This document shows positions 43,045-55,818 of a DNA stretch of 64,000 bases, piece after piece. The stretch is from Thinopyrum elongatum (Eukaryota; Streptophyta; Magnoliopsida; Poales; Poaceae): positions 75,334,488 to 75,398,487 of the forward strand of contig CM022297.1 in the NCBI GenBank assembly GCA_011799875.1. The letters run 5' to 3'. The number at the start of each line of letters is the position of its first letter. The first letter of the stretch is position 1. Under the pieces are notes generated by a model. It worked only from the letters and a program-made list of their open reading frames with translations. It made no database searches and was not told the DNA's origin. The position numbers were made by a program, and so were the translations under genes.

Positions 43045-44611
43045 TGCTACTTCTTGAGCTTGCATTGGTTTTTCCCTTGAAGAGGAAAGGGTGATGCAGC
43101 AAAGTAGAGACAAGTATTTCCCTCAGTTTGAGAACCAAGGTATCAATCCAGTAGGAGGTACAAGCAAGTCTCCAATCTATGCACCTTCACAAACAATCAA
43201 ACACTTGCAACCAACGCGATAAAGGGGTTGTCAATCCCTTCACGATCACTTGCAAGGATGAGATCTGATAGAGATAGATATAAAAGGTTTCTAAAACGTA
43301 AAACAAATAAATTGCAGCAAGGTATTTTTGGATTTTTTTGGTTTATAGATCTGAAAATATATGATGGAAAATAGACCCGGGGCCATAGGTTTCACTAGAG
43401 GCTTCTCTCCTGAAAGAAAATAATACGGTGGGTGAACAAATTACTGTCGAGCAATTGATAGAAAAGCGCAAAGTTATGACGATATCCAAGGCAATGATTA
43501 TGAATATAGGCATCACGTCCGTGTCAAGTAGACCGACTCCTGCCTGCATCTACTACTATTACTCCACACATCGACCACTATCCAGCATGCATCTCTAGTA
43601 TTAAGTTCAAAAGAACGGAGTAACGCCTTAAGTAAGATGACATGATGTAGAGGGATAAACTCAAGCAATATGATGAAAACCCCATCTTTTTACCCTTGAT
43701 GGCAACAATACAATACATGCCTCGCTACCCCTACTTTGTCACTGGGTGAGGATAACGCAAGATTGAACCCAAAACTAAGCACCTCTCCCATTGCAAGAAG
43801 AACCAATCTAGTTGGCCAAACCAAACCGATAATTCGAAGAGAAATACAAAGATATCAAATCATGCATATAAGAATTCAGAGAAGATTCAAATAATATTCA
43901 TAGATAATCTGATCATAAATCCACAATTCATCGGATCTCAACAAACACACCGCAAAAGAATATTACATCGGATAGATCTCCAAGAACACCAAGGAGAACA
44001 TTGTATTGAAGATCAAAGAGAGAGAAGAAGCCATCTAGCTACTAGCTATGGACCCGTAGGTCTGTGGTAAACTACTCACGCTTCATCGGAAGGGCAATAG
44101 AGTTGATGTAGAAGCCCTCCGTGATCGAATCCCCCTCCGGCAGGATGCCGGAAAAGGCTCCAAGATGGGATATCATGGGTACAGAAGGTTGCGGCAGCGG
44201 AAAAGTATTTTGGTGGACACCTCTGGTCGTTTGGGAATATTTGTGAATTTATATGCCAAGAATTAGCGTTGGAGGAGCTTCGAGGGGGCCACAAGCCCTC
44301 AGGGCGCCCTCCCCTAGGGTGCGCCCCTGAGGCTTGCGGCCTCCTCAGGACTCCTCTGACTTCATCTCCAAGTCTTACGTGTGTCTTCTGGTCCAAGAAA
44401 AATCATCGCGAAAGTTTTATTCCGTTTGGACTCCGTTTGGTATTCAAACTCAAAAACAAGGAAAAAACAGAAACTTGCACTGGGCTCTAGGTTAATAAGT
44501 TAGTCCCCCAAAGTAATATAAAATAGCATATTAATGCATATAAAACATCCAAAACATATAATATAATAGCATGGAACAATAAAAAATTATGGATATGTTG
44601 GAGACGTATCA
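43045..44611 (-). repeat. element A 5' LTR
   Basis: 1,567 bp partner of the LTR at 37027. It contains a U3 inverted repeat at 44292-44336 (CAAGCCCTCAGGGCG/CGCCCCTGAGGCTTG) that is shortened in the 3' LTR. Confidence 0.92.
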
Positions 44612-44616
44612 GTCTG

Positions 44617-45315
44617 CGTCAGTATTTCCCCGAAGAGGAAGGGATGATGCAGCACATCTACGGTAGGTATTTCCCTCATTGTGAAACCAAGGTTATCGAA
44701 CCAGTAGGAGAACCAAGCAACACTATGTAAATGGTACCTTCACACAAAGAACAAATACTTGCAACCCGACGCGTAAGAGGAGTTGTCAATCCCTCTCGGG
44801 TAAAAGATAGATTGATTTGTATGATTTTGGATAAATAGATCTCACGATAAAACAAAATAAAATAAATAAAGAAAAAGTGCAGCAAGGTATTTTTGGGTTT
44901 TTAGAATAATAGATCTGAAAACAAAAGCAAATAAAAATAGATCTCAAAGCTAACATGATAAAAAAATAGACCCAGGGGTCGTACATTTCACTAGTGGCTT
45001 CTCTCGAGAAAAATAGCATACGGTGCGTAAACAAATTACTGTTGGGCAATTGATAGAACTTCAAATAATGTTGACGATATCCAGGCAATGATCATTATAT
45101 ATGCATCACGTCCAAGATTAGTAGACCGACTCCTGCCTGCATCTACTACTATTACTCCACACATCGACCGCTATCCAGCATGAATCTAGTGTATTAAGTT
45201 CATGGAGAAACGGAGTAATGCAATAAGAACGATGACATGATGTAGATAAGATCTATTCATGTAGGAATAGACCCCATCTTGTTATCCTTAATAGCAATGA
45301 TACATACGTGTCTTG
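44617..45315 (-). repeat. element B left LTR, segment 2
   Basis: Continues CGTCAGTATTTCCCC after the element A insertion. It is collinear with 63127-63722 and then with more LTR, and is interrupted at 45315 by element C. Confidence 0.85.
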
Positions 45316-46958
45316 TGATGTCTACTACGCAACTTTATTCTTGTAGACTCGTGTTGGGCCTCCAAGCGTAGAGTTTTGTAGGATAGTAGCAATTTTCCCT
45401 CAAGTGGATGACCTAAGGTTTATCAATCCTTAGGAGGCATAGGATGAAGATGGTCTCTCTCAAACAACCCTGCAACTAAATAACAAAGAGTCTCTTGTGT
45501 CCCCAACACACCAAATACAATGGTAAATTGTATAGGTGCACTAGTTCGGCGAAGAGATTGTGATACACACGTAGTAATGATAGTAGATATTGATTTTTGT
45601 AATAGGAACAATAAAAACAGCAAGGTAGCAATTGATAAAACGGAGCACAAACGGTATTGCAATGCTTGAAAATGAGGCCTAGGGTCCGTACTTTCGCTAG
45701 TGCAATCTCTCAACAATGCTAATATAATTGGATCACATAACCATCCCTCAACGTGCAACGAAGAATCACTCCAAAGTTCTTATCTTGCGGAGAACATAAG
45801 AAGAAATTGTTTGTAGGGTACGAAACCACCTCAAAGCTATTCTTTCCGATCAATCTATCCTAGAGTTCGTACTAAAATAACACCAAGCTATTCTTTCCGA
45901 TCGATCTAACCAAGAGTTCGTACTAGAATAACACCATATGATACACATCAACCAACTCTAATGTCACCTAGATACTCCATTGTCACCGCGAGTATCCGTG
46001 AGTTGATTTTACAATATGCATCAAACAATTTCAGATTCATAATACTCAATCCAACACAAAGAACCTCAAAGAGTGCCCCAAGATTTCTACCGGAGAAACA
46101 AGGACGAAAACGTGCATCAACCCCTATGCATAGATTACCCCAATGTCACCTCGGGAATCCGCGAGTTGAGTGCCAAGACATAGATCAAGTGCTCTCAAAT
46201 CCATAAAAGTATTCAATACAACAAAACAAAATCTCAAAGGGAAAACTCGATTCATCACAACAAGATAGAGAGGGAAAACACCATATGATCCAACTATATT
46301 AACAAAGCTCGCGATGCATCAAGATCGTGCCAACTCAAGAACACGAGAGAGAGAGAGAGATTAAACACATAGCTATTGGTACAAACCCTCAGCCCCAAGG
46401 GTGGACTACTCCCTCCTCATCATGGTGGCCGCCGGGATGATAAAGATGGACACCGGTGATGATTTCCCCCTCCGGTAGGGTGCCGGAACGGGGTCTAGAT
46501 TGGTTTTTCGTGGACACAGAGGCTTGCGGCGGCGGAACTTTTGATCTAGGGTTATTTTTGGGGGTTCTGGAATATTTGGGAATTTATAGGGCGAAGAGGC
46601 GGTGCGGGAGGCCACCGAGGTGAGCACAACCCACCAGGGCGCGCCTGGGCCCCCAGGCGCGCCCAGGTGGGTTGTGCCCCCCACGGGGCACCCCTCTGGT
46701 ACTTCTTTGGCCCATGTTGTTCCTTCTGGTCCATAAAAATTCTCCAAAAAGTTTCGCTGCATTTGTACTCCGTTTGGTACTGATATTTTGCGAAGTAAAA
46801 AACAAGCAAAAAAACAGCAACTGGCACTGGGCACTATGTCAATAGGTTAGTCCCAAAAGTTGATATAAAGTTGTTATAAAATGATTGTAAAACATCCAAG
46901 AATGATAATATAACAGCATGGAACAAGCAAAAATTATAGATACGTTGGAGACGTATCA
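45316..46958 (-). repeat. element C 3' LTR
   Basis: 1,643 bp from TGATGTCTACTACGCAAC to GGAGACGTATCA. A GA repeat lies near 46345-46360, a 52-nt U3 palindrome at 46625-46676 and a TATA-like CCTATAAATTCC (minus strand) near 46580. About a dozen substitutions against the 5' LTR were counted in the first 270 bp. Confidence 0.92.
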
Positions 46959-46976
46959 GCATCCCCAAGCTTAATT
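46959..46976 (-). promoter_or_regulatory. element C polypurine tract
   Basis: On the minus strand AAGCTTGGGGATGC directly precedes the LTR start TGATACGTCTCC. Confidence 0.8.
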
Positions 46977-47396
46977 CCTACTCGTCCTCGAGTAGGTAAA
47001 TGATAAAAATAGAATTTTTGATGTGGAATGCTGCCTAACATGTTCATCACATTTTGTTTTCTTTTGTAGCATGGACATTTGGACTTTTATATGGTTCAAA
47101 GCAATAGTCTAGTTTTGACATGAAGATTTCAATACTCAAGCATATCAACAAGCAACCATGTCTTTCAAAATATCAATACTAAAGAAAGTTATCCCTAGCC
47201 CATCATGCTCAATCATTGATCCATTCATGAAACACACTCGAGTATTATCTACATCCAATGCACAAGTATGATCATAGTGCTCCCTAGTTGCTGCTTTATA
47301 AGAGAATATGGAGACTCAAATAAAAATAAAAATTGCATAAATTAAATAGATAGGCCCTTCGCAGAGGGAAGCAGAGATTTGTAGAGGTGCCAGAGC

Positions 47397-47895
47397 TCAA
47401 AGCTTAAATTGAGAGATAAATTTTTTGAGAGGCATACTTTTCCTGTCAACGAAAACGACTGAGTAATTCCCAACACTTTCCATGCTAGATATATCATAGG
47501 CGGTTCCCAAACAGAAAATAAATTTTATTCCTTTTTCCACCATTCTTTCACAATCCATGGCTAGCCGTATCCACGGGTGCCTTCCATACCAACACTTTTC
47601 AAGGAATTTATTATTTGACAAGTAAATTTCGGGACCGGGCATCCCTATTATCTTTGCCACACTCTCGTGCAATGACAAGTGAATAAACACTCATCTTGAG
47701 AATAACACATCTAGCATGGAAAATATTGGCCACCCCCTGCCGCTTCATGAGCGGTACGAGCACACAAAAAGGAAATTTATTTTGAAAATTAGAGATGGCA
47801 CATACAAATTTTCTTAGAACGGCATGAGAATACCGCATATAGGTAGGTATGGTGGACTCATATGGCAAAACTGGGTTTAAAGATTTTGGATGCAC
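47397..47895 (-). pseudogene. conserved 3' ORF region of element C, broken
   Basis: One minus-strand frame (47611-47895) reads LPYESTIPTYMRYSHAVLRK and SNFQNKFPFCVLVPL. A second (47397-47690) reads WYGRHPWIRLAMDCERMVEK and FCLGTAYDISSMESVGNYS. Element B has the equivalent stretch at 60346-60854 (WYGRHPWIRLAM, FCLGTAYDISSMES, VDRKSM). The shared amino-acid order in two different subfamilies suggests a former protein upstream of the PPT, where an env-like or extra ORF would sit in Athila elements. No domain recognised, and frame changes break it in both copies. Confidence 0.4.
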
Positions 47896-49399
47896 AAGTA
47901 GTATTTCTACTTAGTACAAGTGGAGTCTAGCAAAAAGATTGAGAAGCAACCAACCAAGAAACCAAAAATCACATAAGCGAGCATTAAGCATAACTAACAC
48001 CGAATAATGCACCACAAGTAGGATGTAATTTCATTGCATAACTATTGACTTTCGTGCTTGCATAGGGAATCACAAATCTTAACACCAATATTCTTACTAA
48101 AGCATAATTACTCACCAACATGACTCACATATCACTATCATCATATCTCAAAACTATTACAAAGAATCAAGTTTATTTTGTCCAATAATCTTCAATGAAA
48201 GTTTTTATTATATCCCTCTTGAATATCTATCACTTTGGGACTAGTTTCATATATTGCAATTACTTTTGGCAAGCTCAAACAAATTTAAGTGAAGAACATG
48301 AGCATAACAATTTTCGTCTCTCTAAATAATATAAGTGAAGCATGAGAGAGTTTCTTCAAAAATTTACTGTCACGCCCAGTATGCGACCCTATCCGAGAGG
48401 AACTCAAAGGTCCCACCAAGGATAGAAGCGCATATTGAAGACGCTTTGCAAGGTGGATATCATTACATCGTACCATTACATAATAGACGGGGATACATAC
48501 AAAGGCACACAAATGCCACACGAATACAATAAACATCATACAGAAGGGAAGCATCCGACTACGGATGTAACACAAACGAAAAACTCAAACGACATCCACC
48601 CTGCTAGCCCAGGCTGCCGACCAGGAACCTATCCCTCGATCGAAGAAGAAGCAGAAGAAGAACTCCAAAACAAGTAAACATCGCTCTCACGTCATGACAT
48701 CGCATTACTTGTACCTGCAACTGTTGTTGTAGTAATCTATGAGCCACGAGGACTCAGCAATCCCATTACCATGGGTATTAAGACTAGCAAAGCTTAATGG
48801 GTATGGAATGGATCAGTGGTGAGGTTGCAGCAAGCGACTAAGCATTGTATGATGGCTACCTTACGAGTACAAGAATAAGATGAGAAACTACGCAAACGGT
48901 CGCAAACTAGTAATGATCAAGAAGTGATCCTGAACTACTTACGGTTCAATCATAACCCCACCGTGTTCTCTTCTCGAACTCACTGAAAAGAGATGGTCAC
49001 GGTTACACACGCGGTTGGTGTATTTTAATTCGGATCTGGTGTCAAGTTCTCTAGAACCGGAGGTTATAAATATCCAATCTGCCACATAACCGTGGGCACG
49101 GCTTCGCGTAAGATTTAACCCTACAGGGGTGTTCCAACCTGGCCCATCACAAGCCTACACAAGCTGCGGTGGAAATACCTCAACCTCAAAAAAACTCGAT
49201 CAACCTCGAGTCAGCCCGGAGTATCCTCGGAATCCCAGTGCACAAGACATTTCGACAATGGTAACACAAGTCCAGCAAGACCACCCGACATGCCGACACC
49301 CCGATAGGAGCCTCGCGTATCTCATATTCAGGCCACGACGGATAAGCTAAGCGTACAGGTAACAAAAGACCCCAAGTTGCCAAGGGGCGGCCCCGCACG

Positions 49400-51820
49400 G
49401 TGCTCTAGTTTTGGACCAGCACCATCAGCACTGGCCCCCCTGTATTATGTGGAATAAAGAATCCTCGGGTTCATGATGCCCTATGCAAATTAATTATTAA
49501 GTTCAATATTATTATGTTGGAAAATGTTAAAACCAAGGTTGGGCCTTGCTGGAAGCGGTTATTCAAAGCGAACTGTCAAGAGGGTCCCATTCCCCTAAGC
49601 GTGTTAGGAACGATAATCAAGGACCATAACACCAGCATTACGGAAACTAGGGCAGCATGAGTGGAACAAAACACCAGGCAACCCAATAACCAAGTATATA
49701 GATGCATTAATTAAATCATAGATATTGTGATATCCCATGATATCCATGTCCCAACATGGAACAACCTGCGACTGCACCTGCAACTAGCAACGTTATAAGA
49801 GGGGCTGAGCAAAGCGGTAACATAGCCAAACAATGGTTTGCTGGGATGGTGGAAAAGGTTAGAGGCTTATCATGGCAATTTGGGAGGCTTGATAAACAAG
49901 TGGTAGGTAGCGCGACATAGCGATAGCATCGAGACAACTAGCAAAGCAAAGATAGTAGTGGTATCTAGGATAATGATCATCTTGCCTGAAATCCCGCTAG
50001 GAAGAAGATCGAGTCCATGATGAAGATGGACGGGCGTAGACGAACCAAGCATAGACGAACGAATCCTCACAATCGCAACGAAACCGGGACTATCGAGAAG
50101 AAGCACAACCGGAAAGAAGCAAACAACATAGTAAACACACAACACATAAACATGGCCTGAAGCGCAAACAAGTATGATGCATGACAAGGCTACATGATGC
50201 TACTCATGGTAAGAGATGAAGCATAAAAGAACCCAACATCAAGCAAGTTTAAATGAGGCTGGAAACAACATATAACAATTCCGGAAACTCCCCATATGCA
50301 AATTTCGAAGTTGGACCAGATCGGAATAATACATTATATTCAAGTTGTTAAACAGCAAGTTAAGATGCACCATGTTGATCTACGCGGTTTTCTAGTCAAG
50401 TTACATATAAGGTTCATTTAATTCGGAGCTACGGCCTAGAAGATATGAGCAAAACAAGTTAAACATGGCATTGATGCAAAATGTATTCAAACATCAAGCA
50501 CACACACTCAAATCATGGATACAACATGACATGATGAAACTACATGCAAAACCAAGCAAGTTTCATATAGATCATGCTCCAAACGGAGCCACGGTTCAAC
50601 ACATAAACACGAAACAAGCTTAAGGCACAATCTGCCCAAAACAGCAACTAGGCCTCTTGCAAGCATCATAACAACAAGCTACAAGAACAAGATTGGCACA
50701 GACATGACATGCACTTGAAGTACATATTACATGCTTCAAATATCTATAAGGTTCAGGTTCATAGGCATCAAGATTAAACCAATATGATCAATGCAAAAAG
50801 CAACTTCATAACACAGATTAGGACTTTAGTGAAAAACTAGGCATACATGTGAGCAGAGTTAACATGATGACATGTTGGAGGCATGAAACAAAGATGCTAC
50901 AGTGCAAGATCATGGCAAATAAAAGCATGACATGAAAATACAGGTTATACATGGCAATTCATGCATACTAAACATGTTCAAACAACCTCCAGATCAATGG
51001 CATTCATCAAGACAAGTTTGCAAGTTATAACAGATTCTCAAACTTAAGAGAAAAACAGAGTTTGACAGTAAACAGATTCATGATGCATACTTAGAGGCAA
51101 CAAAATTATATACTATAGGAACTATTCATGGCAACAAATAGCATGGCAAGCATGTACTAAACACCCTTAACAAAACATCCTCACTGAACATGTTCCAGAA
51201 ACCCTTAGATATGATGATAGCGTCAATGCAAAATGGCAAGTCATATAAGCAGTTTCAGACTGAAAAACACATGGCATGGCATAAACAAATTTGAGTAGAC
51301 ATGTTTGCAAGCTTGTTTCACTCAATACAAAACATATCATGGCATGGAATAAAAATTAGCAGCAAGTAGACATGATGTTGAACCTAAACATGTGCAAAAC
51401 TACCACATAGCATATTTGAATTTAAATACACAAAAATGACATATGCTGCATATATGACATGTTTACAAACTTGCCCAAATGATGAAATGGATGCCACATA
51501 TGGATTGGTGGGATTTTTCTACCCCAAAAACATATATAATATGTTGGGGTTCCTATAGAAAAAATTTCACAAATGCTCAAAATGCAAAACTGCCTAATAT
51601 GGAATATGACAGAAAAGGAAAATGGCCAGAAAAGGAATGTCCAGATTTTTGGACATGGCCAGAAATGGAAAGATGCCACTTTCCAGAATTGGAAATACTC
51701 TGGAATAAAATAAAAGCAAAGGAAAGGGGTGGATCTGGGGGGTTGACAGGTGGACCCTAGGCGCGTGTGTATGACAGTGGGGCCGTATTGTCAATGGCAC
51801 ACTGGAATTAAAAGGCCAAG
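49400..51820. other. interior of element E, non-coding
   Basis: A-rich sequence full of CATG-containing words (ACATGGCA, GCATGACATGA), without a coding frame. It would be R/U5 sequence if E is an LTR. Confidence 0.5.
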
Positions 51821-51827
51821 CCAAAAA

Positions 51828-51900
51828 TGCAGAGCCTGGGATTCGAACCCAGGTCTCCCGAGTTGAACCACAGGGGCACAACCACTTCGCTGCTGCTCTA
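51828..51900 (-). ncRNA. tRNA-like segment with Pol III A and B boxes (relic)
   Basis: The 73-nt minus-strand segment has an A-box-like AGCGAAGTGGTT and a perfect B box GGTTCGAATCC inside a CTGGG...CCCAG T-arm. It ends GCTCTGCA, and the 3' acceptor strand can pair with ATAGAGC just upstream (six of seven with one wobble). The D and anticodon arms are poor, so it is not a normal tRNA. It is a tRNA pseudogene or a tRNA-derived insert in the LTR. Confidence 0.45.
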
Positions 51901-53477
51901 TGTTTGCAAGAAGAGGGGGTCGGCTCCTTTTGAACCAACCAGAGCGGCTATTACTATCGAGGCAGAGGCGACGACAACGGCGACAGCGGGGCTCGGCAAG
52001 TTGCAGCGGGTGTGCGGGACATGGCGGCGGGGTGTGCAAGCGGTGCAGCTATGAGAGTGCGGTGCAAGGCATGGCGGCAAGGCGCGGGCTTGCCGGGGCG
52101 CTCGAGCTCGAGCTCGCGCTCGACCCGGGGCACGGCACGACTTAGCGAGCGACGGCAGCAAGGTACGGTGAGGCGGCAGCTGAGCTGGGCTAGCTGCGGA
52201 GGAGGCGCAAGGCCAGAGGGTCGGCTGCAGCTCTGCTAGAGGCCTCGGGTACCGGGATGCAGAGGAACAACAACTACACTAAAAGTTTCAGACTTCGCCG
52301 GAGCATCGAGAGCACGACGATGGCACGACCCTAGCGATATCTACGGGGATCGATCGGTGATAGGAAAAACTTAGGAAGGGAGGTGGGTATACCTAGTATA
52401 CCTATGAAAAGTCGAAGTGGCCGGGAACGCAGAAGATCGATGGTGAGGAGGCAATGAACTCCGGTAGACTTGCTGTCCGTGAAGAAGACGAGTAGTGGAA
52501 GAAGATGTCGAGGGACTTGGCGATCCTTGGGCGTGCCTTGGCGTCTGAATGGAACCAGGACGGAGCGGTGGTGCTCGGGGATGCGAGGAGGGAGGCCGGC
52601 GGAGTTCCTATGCCGGAGGGAAGCTCGCGGTCGTGCCGGCCATAGTCCCTGGAAGCAGCGAGGCAGGGTGCGAGAGGGGATTTGTGGAGAGGTGGCGGCG
52701 CGGAGGGAAGAGGGGGAAAAGAGAGAAACCCTAGGGCGCGGGGGCTCGCTTTATAGGGGCTGTACGGCGAGAGGGCTCGGCCACGGTGGCCATGGCGCGG
52801 CGAAAAGCAGAGGCGGGGGAAGGAGAAAGGTGGCGGGTGCGTTGGGTGCGCCCGCTGACACGCGGGGCCGCACGTCCACGTGTCGCGAGTGAGAGAGAGG
52901 GGTGTGCGGGCGAGCGGGTGAGAAAGAGAGGAGAGGAAGTGGGCACGGTGCCCGGGATGCGGGGTTGGGGCTAGCTGGGCCGGCCTGGTGGAGGAGGCCC
53001 AGGTGGACTGCTGCTGCGGCCCTGTGACCTTCTTTTCTTTTTCTCTTTTCCTCAAGCGGAAAATAAAAATAGAAAAAGGCCAAGGGCTAGGAGAGGAGTT
53101 TGGCAGATATAAAAATATCCTCAAGCTCCTAGAATTATGCTCAATTTGATAAAATTGGTTTGGGCATTTTTAGAGGTAGAAAAATAAAACAAGTTTGAAT
53201 ATAATTCAAACTTGAGGCATTTTTGAACCTAACCAAAACAACTCCAAATAGAATGAAACTTGATAGAGAGGTATAAGGCATGGTTCATGATTTATTGGCA
53301 AAGATTGAACATTAATGTAGAAGGGAGAAATGGCACTTGCATCAAAGAAGGAATAAGAAGGAATGGGGAGGTGATGATGCATGGCTAGGTTTGAGAGAGA
53401 TAGCAAAGGGGTTAACAACAGTACCATGCATAGAGCAAGTAAAACAACAAGATGAATCTCACAATGCACATGATGAG

Positions 53478-54436
53478 TGTCAGGGGGATGGACCTCGGGC
53501 AGGCAACGAAACCCGGATCCTTTTCAAAAACATCGGGGCCGGCATCGCCCCTTCATCCGGCTCGTACTTGGCTGGGTCCTTCAACCCGGCCAAAGTCCTT
53601 TAACCCGGCCAAGACCGCAACACGGCCAGGCCTGCCAGCGCACGCCGGCCGAACCCGACAATCCAGGGCTTCTCCAACAAGCTAGCGCCCCCGTGGCGTC
53701 TTCCTCAACTCGGCCATGGGTCAGCTCCCGTCCCGTCCAAGGTGTACGATGGAACAAGTCCCCATAGAGGGGACGAGCGTGGCTACAGTGCCCCACCAAC
53801 TCTTCTGACTGGCAGGAGCGTGGCAATAGTGCCCCACCTGCTCCGCTGACCAAGGCCGGCATGGCAACAGTGCTCCCCTCATCCTGCTGACGCAAGCCGA
53901 TGGCGACCAGGCGGTGTGCACTGTAGCTGAGCCGGCCCAACCACTCCGTGATGCACGACAAGACGGAGAACAGTGCCCTCTGGTGCACGGGGCCCGCGCC
54001 CGGAGAACCCGGCGAATCTTGGCACCCGGTGGGTCCCAGCTCCGGCTTCCCAGACGCTGACATCCCGGCCCCATGGCCTTGTAACTTTACCATTGTAACC
54101 CTGGGGGGTTGACCTATAAACCCCCCCAGGAGGCCTCCATGCACAGGGCGATTAGACGATCAGTAGAACACACACATACACCAGGAGAAGGAGCAGCCTA
54201 AGCCCTGGCCTGTCTTCCTTCCTCCTCCGAACGGCTCTAGGAGCGACCCTGTACTGATACATATAAACCACCCTCGGCAGGACTAGGGGTGTTATCTCTC
54301 CGGAGAGCCCCGAACCTGGGTATGTCTTGCGTACCACGCTCGCTCATGCCGACCTCGCCTCTGGAGCCCACCGTTGCCCTCGAGCCTATCCCTCTCTTTA
54401 GCCATTCCATGGCATCTGCGTGCGCCCACCATGACA
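53478..54436 (+). mobile_element. solo LTR G (gypsy-like, family not assigned)
   Basis: 959 bp from TGTCAGGGGGATGG to CCACCATGACA, with perfectly inverted TGTCA/TGACA ends. A perfect 5-bp target duplication ATGAG flanks it (53473-53477 and 54437-54441). A TATA-like CCTATAAACC lies near 54113 in the plus orientation. It is inserted in element E. No interior, hence a solo LTR. Confidence 0.88.
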
Positions 54437-54990
54437 ATGAGCATGATGAAATGCAAAATGACAAGGGCACAATGCAACATAACAAGTGAGATGAGCATGG
54501 TGAAATAAGCAAAGATATGACAAAGCACTCAACATGATCATGGCCTCAACATAGAGGAATGAAATATGCAAAACAATTATGATAATGCAACAAACATAAT
54601 AAACACACATCAACAACTAAAACAAATGGAAGGCATCTGGAGCATCGGTATCGGGGCGTTACATTTACTAACTCTCAAATAAATCTAAGTGAAGCATGAG
54701 AGCATTTCTTCAAAAATATTAAAGCACACTGCGCTAAAAAATATATAAGTGAAGCACTAGAGCAAATGACAAACTACTCCAAAAAGATATAAGTGAAGAT
54801 CAAGCGAGTAGTTAAGTAAATAGGTAGCTAATTGAGGACTCTCTCTTATTTAGAAACTTTCAGGTCTAAGTATTTTATTAAAATAGCAAGCAAGACAAAA
54901 TAAAATGACATTCCAAAAATAGCACACATCATGTGAAGAAGCAAAAACTTAGGCTCAACCGATACTAACCGATAATTCTTGATGAAGAAA

Positions 54991-55080
54991 GGTGGGATGC
55001 CTATCGGGGCATCCCCAAGCTTAGATGCTTGAGACTTCTTGGAGTATTATCTTGGGATGCCTTGGGCATCCCCAAGATTG
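54991..55080 (-). repeat. PPT-like double hairpin module 1 (element C)
   Basis: GGGATGCC...GGGGCATCCCCAAGCTTAG, then CTTGGGATGCC...GGGCATCCCCAAG. Same layout as in elements A and B. Confidence 0.75.
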
Positions 55081-55727
55081 AGCTTTTGTGTCTCCTTAAT
55101 TCCTTTTATATCACAGTTTCCCTAAATCTTAAAAACTTCATCCACACAAAACTCAACAAGAACTCGTGAGATACGTTAGTATAAATCAATGCAACACCTT
55201 ATCATTATCAACTGTAACAAATCATTAAAATTACTATTTAACATTGCATACTAAATGCCTATGCATATTTAACACTTCCATCCTCAAATAGAATCATTAA
55301 ACAAGCAAACATATGCAAACAATGCAAACATAATAGCAATCTGTCTAAACAGTACAGTCTGTAAATAGTGCAATTTTACTCACACTTCCCTAACTCCAAA
55401 AATTCTGAATCTTTACCAAACTGTAGAAAATTTATCATAACTTATTGTGCAAAAAATTTCAACATTTTATCACATTCTGAATTTTCTGGAAAAATATTGC
55501 AACAGCGATAAACTTTCTGTTTTGAAACAGCAACTCATATACTTGCAAAATAAGTATGGTGAAGGCTATACTTGAAATTTTTATTGAAGTAAAAGATGCA
55601 AAACATTATTATAAATAAAAAAAAGCAAATCCTAATAAAATAAAATGATGCTCCAAGCAAAACACATATCATGTGACGAATGAAAATATAGCTCCAAGTG
55701 AGGTTACCGATAATGTTGAAGACGAAA

Positions 55728-55818
55728 GAGGGGATGCCTTCCGGGGCATCCCCAAGCTTAGTTGCTTGGATATTCCTTGAATATTACCTTGGAATGCCTT
55801 GGGCATCCCCAATATTAG
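55728..55818 (-). repeat. PPT-like double hairpin module 2 (element C)
   Basis: GAGGGGATGCC...GGGGCATCCCCAAGCTTAG, then CTTGGAATGCC...GGGCATCCCCAA. It is preceded by GAAGACGAAAGAGGGGATGC as in element A. The second copy in C implies an internal duplication. Confidence 0.75.

Larger units (their letters stand above)
37027..44611 (-). mobile_element. element A: Athila-lineage gypsy, non-autonomous
   Basis: Two LTRs (37027-38598 and 43045-44611) bound a 4.4-kb interior. The flanks GTCCG (37022-37026) and GTCTG (44612-44616) are a target duplication with one mismatch. Together they restore the sequence seen uninterrupted in B's right LTR. The PBS is at 43015-43033 (TGGCGCCGTTGCCGGGGAG, minus strand) and the PPT at 38599-38615. 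One frameshifted ORF follows the PBS; no pol. The long untranslated part (38620-41420) holds repeated short motifs and a PPT-like hairpin module. Confidence 0.92.
48368..54663 (-). mobile_element. element E: probable long solo LTR (LARD/Tekay-like), interrupted by LTR G
   Basis: The minus strand starts TGTAACGCCCCGATACC and ends ACTGGGCGTGACA. A perfect 5-bp target duplication TTTAC flanks it (48363-48367 and 54664-54668). Without LTR G it is about 5.3 kb. A TATA-like CCCTATAAAGCG (minus strand, near 52750) precedes a GC-rich leader, as in the 20853 element, whose ends are alike (TGTAACACCCC...CCTGACA). No internal domain or second LTR. It contains a tRNA-like segment at 51828-51900. The 240-codon frame at 52402-53124 overlaps promoter and leader and is not taken as a gene. 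Confidence 0.75.

Noticed and set aside
51828..51900. Functional tRNA gene
   Set aside because: The T-arm and B box are perfect, but the D and anticodon arms do not fold normally and the acceptor needs a shifted start.
52402..53124. 240-codon minus-strand ORF in element E
   Set aside because: It overlaps the presumed LTR TATA box and GC-rich leader, has low-complexity composition, and other frames are open too.
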